Below, one piece after another: positions 1 to 5,556 of a stretch of DNA of 5,556 nt (within the stretch, counting starts at the first letter, position 1; every line of letters starts with the position of its first letter). The DNA is taken from NCBI GenBank assembly GCA_947455285.1, contig CANGOK010000215.1:1-5556 (forward strand). Direction: 5' to 3'. The notes beneath the pieces are model-generated. The model was not told where the DNA came from. It did no database searches and worked only from the letters and a program-made list of their open reading frames with translations. Position numbers and translations under genes: made by a program. This stretch comes from Beijerinckiaceae bacterium. Its GTDB lineage: Bacteria > Pseudomonadota > Alphaproteobacteria > Rhizobiales > Beijerinckiaceae.

Positions 1-73
1 CGGATGCGCAGACTCCCACGCGGCCCACTGGCGGGGCCCATCCTCCCCACTCGGCGAATGGTTATTTGGACGT

Positions 74-98
74 CAATTCATTGAATTGCGCGAAATTC
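74..98. promoter_or_regulatory. Overlapping inverted repeats in AT-rich island, possible operator or promoter
   Basis: CAATTCA (74-80) and TGAATTG (82-88) form a perfect 7-base inverted repeat around a single central base. GAATT (83-87) and AATTC (94-98) form a second inverted repeat that shares the first one's right arm. Both lie in a 38% GC island within otherwise GC-rich DNA, about 150-175 bases upstream of the pyrH start. TTGAAT at 81-86 could serve as a -35-like element, with a weak AT-rich -10 candidate near 105-111, but the match is poor. A dimeric regulator site or a promoter is plausible. This is inference from symmetry and base composition only. Confidence 0.3.
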
Positions 99-193
99 CT
101 CACGTGATTTAACAGGCTCCATCCACTACGTAGCCGACCCCTCCACTGGCCTCCATTTTCGAATCACGATAGACCCTCCCACAGGGTTTGCGA

Positions 194-209
194 GGCGCGA
201 AAAGGCGCC
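194..209 (+). other. Short GC hairpin in the pyrH leader
   Basis: GGCGC (194-198) can pair with GCGCC (205-209) across a 6-base loop, GAAAAG. The stem ends 40 bases before the pyrH ATG. No U-tract follows, so it is not an intrinsic terminator. It may be a minor structural element of the 5' untranslated region, or simply chance in GC-rich DNA. Confidence 0.25.
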
Positions 210-249
210 CGACAACCGCTGTCTTGTTCTTGTTTGGGTCGGGGTCGCC

Positions 250-963
250 ATGTCCTGCTCGTGGAAACGCGTCGTCGTGAAGCTTTCGGGCGAGGCCTTG
301 ATGGGGCCTCAGACTCACGGGCTCCATGAGCCGACCCTCAAGCGGGTCGCTCAGGATCTTGCAGCCTCCGCCGCGCTTGGCGTCGAGATTGCGGTGGTCG
401 TCGGCGGCGGCAACTTCTTCCGGGGCATTCAGGGCGCCGACAAGGGCATCGACCGCGCCCGGGCCGATTCCATCGGCATGTTGGCCACCGTGATGAATGG
501 CCTCGCTCTCGAACACGCCATCGAGAAGGAGGGCCAGTCCGCCCGCGCCCTCTCGGCCGTCCCCATGCCCTTCGTCTGCCAGCCCTATTCGCGTCAGGCG
601 GCGCTGAACCATCTTGGCAAGGGCCGCGTCACGGTTCTGGCTGGGGGCACGGGCAATCCGTTCTTCACCACTGACACGGGCGCGGCGCTGCGCGGGGCGG
701 AGCTTTCCTGTGACGCCATTCTCAAGGCGACGCAGGTGGATGGCGTCTATACGGCCGATCCGAAGAAGGTCCCGACCGCTACGCGCTATGAGCGCCTGAC
801 CCATGACGAGGCGATCGCCCAGAACATCGAAGTCATGGACACCGCCGCCTTCGCACTTGCCCGCGACAACCGAATTCCGATAATTGTCTTCTCCATTCAG
901 GAGGCCGGCGCCATCACGGCGGCCCTCGAAGGCCGTGGACGCTCCACCATCGTGACGCCGTAA
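250..963 (+). CDS. pyrH: Uridylate (UMP) kinase
   Basis: Cytoplasmic bacterial UMP kinase, which phosphorylates UMP to UDP with ATP in pyrimidine nucleotide synthesis. The family is hexameric, activated by GTP and inhibited by UTP. The 237 residues match the usual length and the amino-acid kinase fold. KLSGEAL (11-17) is the N-terminal phosphate-binding strand and loop. VGGGNFFRG (51-59) is the glycine-rich nucleotide loop. The RADSIGMLATVMN segment (71-83) carries the conserved Asp of the UMP site. AGGTGNPFFTTD (131-142) is the family hallmark for UMP and phosphate contacts. KATQVDGVYTADP (159-171) is the ATP-side motif, and the C-terminal MDTAAFALARDN segment follows (196-207). The ATG at 250 places KLSGEAL at its normal distance from the N-terminus. 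The upstream G-rich stretch (236-244) is only a weak ribosome-binding site. It is the first visible gene of the cluster, 40 bases ahead of frr. All key motifs are intact. Confidence 0.97.
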   Translation: MSCSWKRVVVKLSGEALMGPQTHGLHEPTLKRVAQDLAASAALGVEIAVVVGGGNFFRGIQGADKGIDRARADSIGMLATVMNGLALEHAIEKEGQSARALSAVPMPFVCQPYSRQAALNHLGKGRVTVLAGGTGNPFFTTDTGAALRGAELSCDAILKATQVDGVYTADPKKVPTATRYERLTHDEAIAQNIEVMDTAAFALARDNRIPIIVFSIQEAGAITAALEGRGRSTIVTP

Positions 964-991
964 CCCGCGTCTCAGCGTCTGCAGCCATAGC

Positions 992-995
992 AGGA
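992..995 (+). promoter_or_regulatory. Ribosome-binding site of frr
   Basis: AGGA sits 8 bases before the frr ATG at 1004, at ordinary Shine-Dalgarno spacing, and supports that start. The 40-base pyrH-frr gap shows no terminator hairpin, so read-through from pyrH is likely. Confidence 0.6.
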
Positions 996-1003
996 CTTAT
1001 TCC

Positions 1004-1561
1004 ATGAGCACCTTCGATCTCGCCGACATCAAGCGCCGCATGCAGGGCTCCATCGCCTCGCTGCGCCATGATCTCAACGGTCTGCGCACCGGCCGCGCCA
1101 CGGCGAGCCTTCTCGATCCTGTGCAGATCGACGCCTATGGGCAGCATATGCCGCTCACTCAGGTCGCGACGATCTCCGTTCCCGAACCCCGCTTGATCTC
1201 CGTTCAGGTCTGGGACCGGGGCATGGTCGGCGCCGTCGAAAAGGCGATCCGCGAGTCCAGCCTTGGCCTCAATCCGAACACCGAAGGCCAGACGCTGCGC
1301 ATCCGCATCCCCGAGCTGAACGAGCAGCGCCGCAAGGAGCTGGTGAAGGTCGCGCATAAATACGCCGAGGAGGCGCGCGTCGCCATCCGCCATGTGCGCC
1401 GCGACGGCATCGACATTTTGAAGAAGCTGCTCAAGGACAAGGCCATCGGCGAAGACGACGAGAAGCGTCAGGCCGCCGACGTCCAGAAGGCCACCGATCA
1501 GGCCATCGTCGAAGTGGATCAGGTCCTCGCGACGAAAGAAAAAGAAATTATGCAGGTGTAA
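1004..1561 (+). CDS. frr: Ribosome recycling factor (RRF)
   Basis: Cytoplasmic factor that works with EF-G to split the post-termination ribosome and release mRNA and tRNA. At 185 residues it has exactly the common bacterial length. The two-domain layout is visible: an N-terminal helix with the conserved LRTGRA (27-32), a beta-rich domain II (roughly 31-104, including LISVQVWDRG and the LNPNTEGQTLRIRIPEL stretch), then two long helices of domain I. Arg132, in RHVRRDG, corresponds to the conserved functional arginine of E. coli RRF. The ending, KEKEIMQV, is the typical family C-terminus. The pyrH-frr pairing is widely conserved in bacteria and supports the call. Start choice is backed by the AGGA at 992-995 and by full-length agreement with the family. 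Nothing is missing or unusual. Confidence 0.98.
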   Translation: MSTFDLADIKRRMQGSIASLRHDLNGLRTGRATASLLDPVQIDAYGQHMPLTQVATISVPEPRLISVQVWDRGMVGAVEKAIRESSLGLNPNTEGQTLRIRIPELNEQRRKELVKVAHKYAEEARVAIRHVRRDGIDILKKLLKDKAIGEDDEKRQAADVQKATDQAIVEVDQVLATKEKEIMQV

Positions 1562-1598
1562 GTTTCATCCAGTCGATTGCGGGAAAGCGCGAGCGGGT

Positions 1599-2378
1599 AT
1601 GCATGACAAGGTCGAAACAGTGACCGCTATTCCGCCCGCCGTCGGCTGGAGCAGGGCTCTGCCGCGCCATGTCGGCATCATCATGGATGGCAATGGCCGC
1701 TGGGCCGCTGCGCGCGGCCTGCCACGCATGGAAGGCCACAGGCGCGGCGTCGAGGCTGTTCGCCGGGCGGTGCGCGCCGCCATCGAAATCGGCATTTCCT
1801 ATCTGACGATCTACAGTTTCTCCTCGGAGAACTGGAGCCGCCCGCCGCAGGAAGTCAGCTTCCTGATGGGCCTGCTGAAGCGCTTCATCCGCAACGATCT
1901 CGCCGACCTCCACGCCAACGGCGTGCGGGTGCGCATCATCGGCTCTCGCGAGGGGCTTGATCCCGAAATCACCATGCTGCTCGAAGAGGCCGAGGCGCTG
2001 ACCCGCGGCAATGGCCGCCTCACCCTCGTCGTCGCCTTCAATTACGGCGGACGGCAGGAGATCGCCGACGCCGCGCGGCGCCTCGCCATGCGCGCCGCCG
2101 CTGGCCAGATCGATCCCGCCAGCATCAACGCCGAGGCCATCAGCGCTGAGCTCGCTACAGCGGACATGCCTGATCCCGATCTCATCATCCGCACCTCCGG
2201 CGAGCAGCGCCTTTCGAACTTCCTGCTTTGGCAGGCGGCGTATGCGGAATTCGTCTTCCTGCAGCTGCACTGGCCCGACTTTGATCAATCGGCCTTCGAG
2301 GCTGCGCTCGATGTCTATGCGGGCCGCGAGCGCCGGTTCGGCGGGCTCATGGTCGAGGCGGAGAAAACCGGCTCATGA
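1599..2378 (+). CDS. uppS: Isoprenyl transferase (undecaprenyl diphosphate synthase)
   Basis: Cis-prenyltransferase that adds isopentenyl diphosphate units to farnesyl diphosphate to make undecaprenyl diphosphate, the lipid carrier for peptidoglycan and other envelope glycans. It acts at the cytoplasmic face of the inner membrane. The family motifs appear in order. HVGIIMDGNGRWA (24-36) holds the catalytic Asp30. His47 lies in the GHRRG motif. YSFSSENWSRP (72-82) follows. Near the C-terminus, RTSGEQRLSNFLLWQ (198-212) supplies the diphosphate-binding Arg198, Arg204 and Ser206, and Glu217 (AYAE) is the expected metal or substrate residue. The 259 residues are normal for the family. The ATG at 1599 has only a G-rich stretch directly upstream. 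An in-frame GTG at 1620, preceded by AAGG at 1608-1611, is an alternative that would remove only 7 variable residues. The stop overlaps the cdsA start (ATGA, 2375-2378), implying translational coupling. Confidence 0.96.
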   Translation: MHDKVETVTAIPPAVGWSRALPRHVGIIMDGNGRWAAARGLPRMEGHRRGVEAVRRAVRAAIEIGISYLTIYSFSSENWSRPPQEVSFLMGLLKRFIRNDLADLHANGVRVRIIGSREGLDPEITMLLEEAEALTRGNGRLTLVVAFNYGGRQEIADAARRLAMRAAAGQIDPASINAEAISAELATADMPDPDLIIRTSGEQRLSNFLLWQAAYAEFVFLQLHWPDFDQSAFEAALDVYAGRERRFGGLMVEAEKTGS

Positions 2379-3253
2379 GCGAGCCGAGCGAGGGCGGAAA
2401 GCCTGCAACGACGCCGCAGGCGCGTCTTTCGACCGATCTCGCCCCGCGAGCCGCCTCCAGCGTGGTGATGATCGCCGCCGCCTTGAGCGCGCTCTGGGTA
2501 GGCGGGGACGTCTTCATCCTGTTCTGGCTCGCCTGCGCGCTGGCGATCCATTGGGAATGGCAGACCCTGATTGACGCGCCGAGGTTCAGGGCGCGGTTCT
2601 TTGGCGGAGCCGCCTTCATCGTCCTCGCCGTCTTGCTTTTGCGCAGTGGCTTCACAGGGGGCGCGCTGCTTGTCATTGCGGTGGGCGCCGAGACGCTGGC
2701 GTGGCTCGGGGGGCCTGGCAAGCGGGTCTGGGCTGGCGCAGGCCTCGTATACGCCGCTTCGCTTGTGATCTCGGTGACGTTGCTGCGGGTGCTTTCGCGC
2801 ATTGACGGTATGGAGGCCATTCTCTGGCTCTTCGCGGTGGTCTGGGGCACAGACATCATGGCCTATTTTGGCGGGCGCCTGATCGGCGGGCCGAAACTCT
2901 GGCCGCGCCTTTCGCCATCAAAAACATGGGCTGGCTTTCTGGTGGGCGTGTCCTGCGGCGGGTTGCTCGGCCTGCTTTGCCTCGTTCTGAAGCCGGGCGC
3001 GGAAGCCGCCTCGCTTGGGCCTCTCTTCGTTCTGGGCCTTTTGGCGGGCGTGATCGCCCAAGCGGGGGACTTTTTCGAGTCCTGGATCAAGCGTCGTTTC
3101 GGCGTGAAGGATTCCAGTCGATTGATCCCTGGCCACGGCGGCTTCATGGACCGGCTCGACGGTTTCATCGCCGCCGCGGCCTTCGCCGCGCTGGTCGGCT
3201 GGATCAAATCTGCGGGACCGGGCTTTGTGGCCATAGGCCTTCTGCGATGGTAA
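2375..3253 (+). CDS. cdsA: Phosphatidate cytidylyltransferase (CDP-diacylglycerol synthase)
   Basis: Inner-membrane enzyme that converts CTP and phosphatidic acid to CDP-diacylglycerol and diphosphate, the branch point for all phospholipid head groups. The 292-residue protein has a hydrophilic N-terminus of about 25 residues, then roughly eight hydrophobic segments (about 26-65, 74-90, 95-113, 122-140, 147-168, 185-205, 214-232 and 263-280). The C-terminal half contains WGTDIMAYFGGRLIG (157-171) and the SPSKTWAG motif (180-187), both typical of CdsA. The diagnostic family signature spans about 236-262: Ser236-x-Ile-Lys-Arg, then VKD, then PGHGGFMDRLD, with the conserved Lys, Asp, Gly and Arg residues all present. 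The start overlaps the uppS stop by 4 bases. GGAG at 2360-2363 lies 11 bases upstream as a possible ribosome-binding site. The uppS-cdsA pairing is common in bacteria and reinforces the assignment. Confidence 0.96.
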   Translation: MSEPSEGGKPATTPQARLSTDLAPRAASSVVMIAAALSALWVGGDVFILFWLACALAIHWEWQTLIDAPRFRARFFGGAAFIVLAVLLLRSGFTGGALLVIAVGAETLAWLGGPGKRVWAGAGLVYAASLVISVTLLRVLSRIDGMEAILWLFAVVWGTDIMAYFGGRLIGGPKLWPRLSPSKTWAGFLVGVSCGGLLGLLCLVLKPGAEAASLGPLFVLGLLAGVIAQAGDFFESWIKRRFGVKDSSRLIPGHGGFMDRLDGFIAAAAFAALVGWIKSAGPGFVAIGLLRW

Positions 3254-3281
3254 TCCGCCCCCGGTCTCCTATGTGTTGCTC

Positions 3282-4490
3282 ATGACCATTTCTGATCCTT
3301 CCGCCATATCGGCGGGCCTTCCCACAAATTCCCGCAGGCTCGTCGTGCTTGGAGCGACCGGCTCCATCGGTCGGTCGACCGCGGATGTGATCTCCCATGC
3401 GCCCGACGGCGCCTTCGAGGTCGCTTCCGTGGCGGGGGGGCAGGACGCGCAGGCCTTGGCCCGGATGGCCATCTCCCTCAAGGCTTCATTCGCAGCTTTG
3501 GCTGACCCTGCCGGGGGCGACGCCTTGCGCGCGGCGCTGGCGGGCACAGGCATTCGCAGCGGGGCCGGGCCGGAGGCTGTGCTGGAGGCCGCGCTCCAAG
3601 ACTGCGATCTCGTCGTCGGCGCCATCGCCGGAGCGGCGGGCGTCGAGCCGACCCATGCGGCGCTGGAGGCCGGGCGCACCATTGCGCTCGCCAATAAGGA
3701 ATGCCTCGTTTGCGCGGGTGGGCCGTTCATGCGCACGGCGGCAAAGGCCGGGGCGCGTTTGTTGCCGATGGATTCCGAGCATAACGCCATCTTCCAGGCG
3801 CTGGGCGGAGCCGCTCCCGCCACGGTCGACCAGATGATCCTGACGGCTTCGGGCGGTCCCTTTCGCACCTGGACGGCGGAGGCCATAGCTGCGGCGACCC
3901 CTGAACAGGCGCTTGCTCATCCCAACTGGTCGATGGGGAAAAAGGTCACCATCGACTCTGCAAGTTTGATGAATAAAGGCCTAGAACTAATTGAGGCACT
4001 TCATATTTTTTCCATCGATGCGGAGCGTCTTGATGTTTTGGTTCATCCTCAGTCCATCGTCCACGGCCTCGTGACCTTCGCCGACGGATCGGTCACGGCA
4101 GGCATGGCCATGCCGGACATGCGCACCCCTATCGCCCATTGCCTCGCCTGGCCTGATCGGGTGGGGACGAAAGCCCCGCGGCTTGATCTTGCGGCGATAG
4201 GCTCGCTCACTTTCGAGCGGCCCGATTTTGAACGTTTCCCTGCGTTAAGGGTGGCGATGGATTGCCTGAAGGCGGGCGGCAGCCTTCCCACGGTGCTGAA
4301 CGCGGCCAACGAAATCGCGGTCGAGGCCTTTCTGGACGGGCGCATCGGCTTCCACCAGATCGCCAGTATGGTGGAGGGGATCTGCGAAGATGCTGTGCGT
4401 CGGGGCGACGGCGGCGAGCCCCGCACCGTGAGCGAGGCGCTGGAAATCGACAGGGCGACAAGGCGGCGGGCGCGCGAAGCGCTGATGTAG
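3282..4490 (+). CDS. dxr: 1-deoxy-D-xylulose 5-phosphate reductoisomerase
   Basis: Second and committed enzyme of the MEP isoprenoid pathway. It rearranges and reduces DXP to 2-C-methyl-D-erythritol 4-phosphate with NADPH and a divalent metal, and is the fosmidomycin target. Counted from the ATG at 3282 (402 residues), GATGSIG (24-30) is the NADPH loop and ANKE is at 137-140. MDSEH supplies metal-site Asp164 and Glu166, with Ser165 beside them. HPNWSMGKK (213-221) is the flexible substrate loop. NKGLE gives the third metal ligand, Glu235. VHPQSIVHG and PDMRTPIAH follow, and the C-terminal helical domain contains LNAANEIAVEAF. No Shine-Dalgarno is obvious before the ATG at 3282 or before an in-frame GTG at 3273, which would add three residues, so initiation may depend on coupling to cdsA, 28 bases upstream. 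Codons from about 3960 to 4050 are unusually AT-rich compared with the rest of the gene, although the protein there is fully conserved. Confidence 0.96.
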   Translation: MTISDPSAISAGLPTNSRRLVVLGATGSIGRSTADVISHAPDGAFEVASVAGGQDAQALARMAISLKASFAALADPAGGDALRAALAGTGIRSGAGPEAVLEAALQDCDLVVGAIAGAAGVEPTHAALEAGRTIALANKECLVCAGGPFMRTAAKAGARLLPMDSEHNAIFQALGGAAPATVDQMILTASGGPFRTWTAEAIAAATPEQALAHPNWSMGKKVTIDSASLMNKGLELIEALHIFSIDAERLDVLVHPQSIVHGLVTFADGSVTAGMAMPDMRTPIAHCLAWPDRVGTKAPRLDLAAIGSLTFERPDFERFPALRVAMDCLKAGGSLPTVLNAANEIAVEAFLDGRIGFHQIASMVEGICEDAVRRGDGGEPRTVSEALEIDRATRRRAREALM

Positions 4491-4513
4491 GGATTGGGCC
4501 GTAACTGGCCTGC

Positions 4514-4518
4514 GGAGG
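4514..4518 (+). promoter_or_regulatory. Ribosome-binding site of rseP
   Basis: GGAGG is the strongest Shine-Dalgarno match in the window. It lies 4 bases before the ATG at 4523, a slightly short spacing, and decides the rseP start. It falls in the 32-base dxr-rseP gap, which shows no terminator. Confidence 0.7.
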
Positions 4519-4522
4519 CGAG

Positions 4523-5556
4523 ATGTCTATTTTTTCCAACCTTTGGTCTTTCGCTGGCTATGTCGGGCCATTTCTGCTCGTTCTGGGCATTGTGGTCTTC
4601 TTCCATGAGCTTGGCCATTTCCTTGTCGGCCGCTGGTGCGGGGTGAAGGCGGATGTCTTCTCCATGGGGTTCGGGCCTGAGCTCTGGGGGCGGGTCGATC
4701 GCCATGGCACGCGCTGGCGGCTCGCGCTCATCCCGCTGGGCGGCTATGTGAAGTTCCACGGCGACGCCAATGCTGCCTCCGCGGGCGCAGATACGGCCGG
4801 CATGTCGCAAGAGGATCTGCGCGTCAGCTTCGTCACCCAGCCCGTTTGGAAGCGGGCGCTGATCGTCGCCGCCGGGCCTTTCGCGAATTTTATCCTCGCC
4901 ATCGTCATCTTCGCCGCAGTGGCCTTTTTCATGGGGCAGGGAGTGCTGACCCCTCGTGTCGAGGCCCTGCGGCCGGACGAAGTTGCGGAGGCGGCCGGGT
5001 TCAAGCCGGGCGATCTCATCCGCTCGATCAATGGCGAGCCCATTGAGAGCTGGGGCGAAATGCAGCGCATCGCGCAGGCTTCGGCGGAGATCCCGCTGGA
5101 TTTCATCGTGGAGCGGGATGGCAAGGATGTCGCCATCACAGTCACGCCCAAGCTGCGCGTTATCGACACGCCTTTTGGCAAGAATCGCGTCGGCCTGATC
5201 GGGCTGATGGGCTCCTCCAAGCCGGAAGACTGGCGGATCAAACACTTTGGCCTCGCGGAATCCCTGGCTCAGGGCGTCAAGGAGACCTGGTACATCTGCG
5301 AGCGTACGGGTTCGTTTCTCGCCGGGCTGGTCATGGGCTCGGAGTCCATCGATCAGGTGTCAGGGCCGATCGGCACCGGTTATGTGGCTGGCAAGGTTGC
5401 GGCTTTCGGCTTCGCCGCGCTGATGAATCTGGCGGCGGTGCTCTCCGTCTCCGTCGGCCTTATCAACCTTCTGCCCGTTCCGATGCTCGATGGCGGGCAT
5501 CTCCTGTTTCAGGCCGTCGAGGCGCTGAAGGGCACGCCGATGAGCGAGAGGGCGCA
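4523..5556 (+). CDS. rseP: RseP-family site-2 intramembrane zinc metalloprotease (3' end outside window)
   Basis: Inner-membrane site-2 protease (M50 family) that cuts transmembrane segments of substrates after a first cleavage, as with RseA in E. coli sigma-E signalling. The alphaproteobacterial counterpart in Caulobacter is MmpA. I translated 344 complete codons with no stop before the window ends. The first membrane segment (about 14-34) carries the zinc motif HELGH (28-32). PLGGYVKF follows near residue 73. AGPFANFILAIVIF starts the second membrane segment at about 116. One PDZ domain spans about 145-220 and includes a GFKPGDLIRSINGEPI-type core. SGPIG (280-284), and then the third membrane segment with NLLPVPMLDGG (315-325), where Asp323 is the third zinc ligand, complete the active site. 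E. coli RseP has two PDZ domains; only one fits here, as is usual for Alphaproteobacteria. Probably a few dozen residues, including the last membrane segment, are missing. GGAGG at 4514-4518 supports the start. Confidence 0.95.
   Translation, partial: MSIFSNLWSFAGYVGPFLLVLGIVVFFHELGHFLVGRWCGVKADVFSMGFGPELWGRVDRHGTRWRLALIPLGGYVKFHGDANAASAGADTAGMSQEDLRVSFVTQPVWKRALIVAAGPFANFILAIVIFAAVAFFMGQGVLTPRVEALRPDEVAEAAGFKPGDLIRSINGEPIESWGEMQRIAQASAEIPLDFIVERDGKDVAITVTPKLRVIDTPFGKNRVGLIGLMGSSKPEDWRIKHFGLAESLAQGVKETWYICERTGSFLAGLVMGSESIDQVSGPIGTGYVAGKVAAFGFAALMNLAAVLSVSVGLINLLPVPMLDGGHLLFQAVEALKGTPMSERA

Larger units (their letters stand above)
1..249. other. Non-coding leader upstream of pyrH
   Basis: No convincing gene is seen on either strand. 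The three forward frames run from the window edge to stops near positions 84-112, and the short translations match no family I recognise. In particular they do not look like the C-terminus of elongation factor Ts, the usual upstream neighbour of pyrH in this group. Bases 1-60 are about 73% GC and can form small GC stems (for example 22-26 with 34-38), but no T-run follows, so they do not make a standard terminator. Bases 61-110 are only about 38% GC and carry overlapping inverted repeats. The rest is mixed sequence with a perfect 8-base palindrome (126-133). The stretch probably contains the promoter and 5' untranslated region of the pyrH cluster, but no strong sigma-70 hexamer pair stands out. 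Confidence 0.6.

Noticed and set aside
22..48. GC-rich stem-loops as a terminator of an upstream gene
   Set aside because: Several short alternative pairings exist (for example 22-26 with 34-38, and 33-36 with 45-48), but all are about 4-5 bases long and none is followed by a T-run.
2..112. Forward open frame from the window edge to TAA at 110-112, possibly the end of an upstream gene
   Set aside because: The 36-residue translation matches nothing I recognise and crosses the abrupt GC change at about 60. A partial gene end cannot be excluded but is not supported.
223..234. Tandem CTTGTT repeat just before the pyrH start
   Set aside because: Two copies of a six-base unit are too short to call a repeat element. 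There is no suitable -10 partner, because the start codon is too close.
109..804. 231-codon minus-strand open frame opposite pyrH and its leader
   Set aside because: Most of it mirrors pyrH codons, and no domain is recognisable. It is a shadow frame produced by GC-rich third positions.
1548..2288. 246-codon minus-strand open frame opposite uppS
   Set aside because: It is antisense to a clearly functional uppS, with no recognisable motif and a composition typical of shadow frames.
4049..5245. Long (398-codon) open frame on the minus strand spanning the dxr-rseP boundary
   Set aside because: It lies wholly opposite dxr and rseP, both with intact catalytic motifs. Its translation is low-complexity, rich in Arg, Ala, Pro and Asp, and resembles no family. 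Long antisense frames are expected in GC-rich DNA.

Overview
The window reads as an ordinary, well-conserved piece of an alphaproteobacterial chromosome. The evidence is the gene order pyrH-frr-uppS-cdsA-dxr-rseP, all on the + strand, high GC with GC-rich third codon positions, and an RseP homologue that appears to have only one PDZ domain. This order is typical of Rhizobiales-type Alphaproteobacteria, where rpsB-tsf often lies upstream and bamA-lpxD-fabZ-lpxA downstream. Neither flank is visible here, so the placement below class level is inference and I do not name a genus.

Layout. Positions 1-249 hold no gene I can recognise. They contain a GC-rich first 60 bases, an AT-rich island (about 61-112) with overlapping inverted repeats, and a short GC hairpin near the pyrH start. 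Then follow pyrH (250-963, UMP kinase), frr (1004-1561, ribosome recycling factor), uppS (1599-2378, undecaprenyl diphosphate synthase), cdsA (2375-3253, CDP-diacylglycerol synthase), dxr (3282-4490, DXP reductoisomerase) and rseP (4523-5556, site-2 intramembrane protease, cut by the window edge). Gaps between genes are 28-40 bases, uppS and cdsA overlap by 4 bases, and no intrinsic terminator is visible between any of them. This fits one co-transcribed unit.

The genes share an envelope and growth theme. PyrH makes UDP, the precursor of UTP and CTP, and so feeds UDP-sugar and CDP-lipid synthesis. Frr frees ribosomes after termination. Dxr commits carbon to the MEP isoprenoid pathway, whose C5 units UppS polymerises into the undecaprenyl carrier for peptidoglycan and other envelope polymers. 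CdsA uses CTP to activate phosphatidic acid for phospholipid synthesis. RseP cleaves transmembrane substrates, in known systems anti-sigma factors or developmental proteins.

I see no mobile element, CRISPR array, tRNA or rRNA, and no novel system. The points most worth a second look are a sharply AT-rich, rare-codon patch inside dxr (about 3960-4050) and the palindrome-containing AT-rich island upstream of pyrH.
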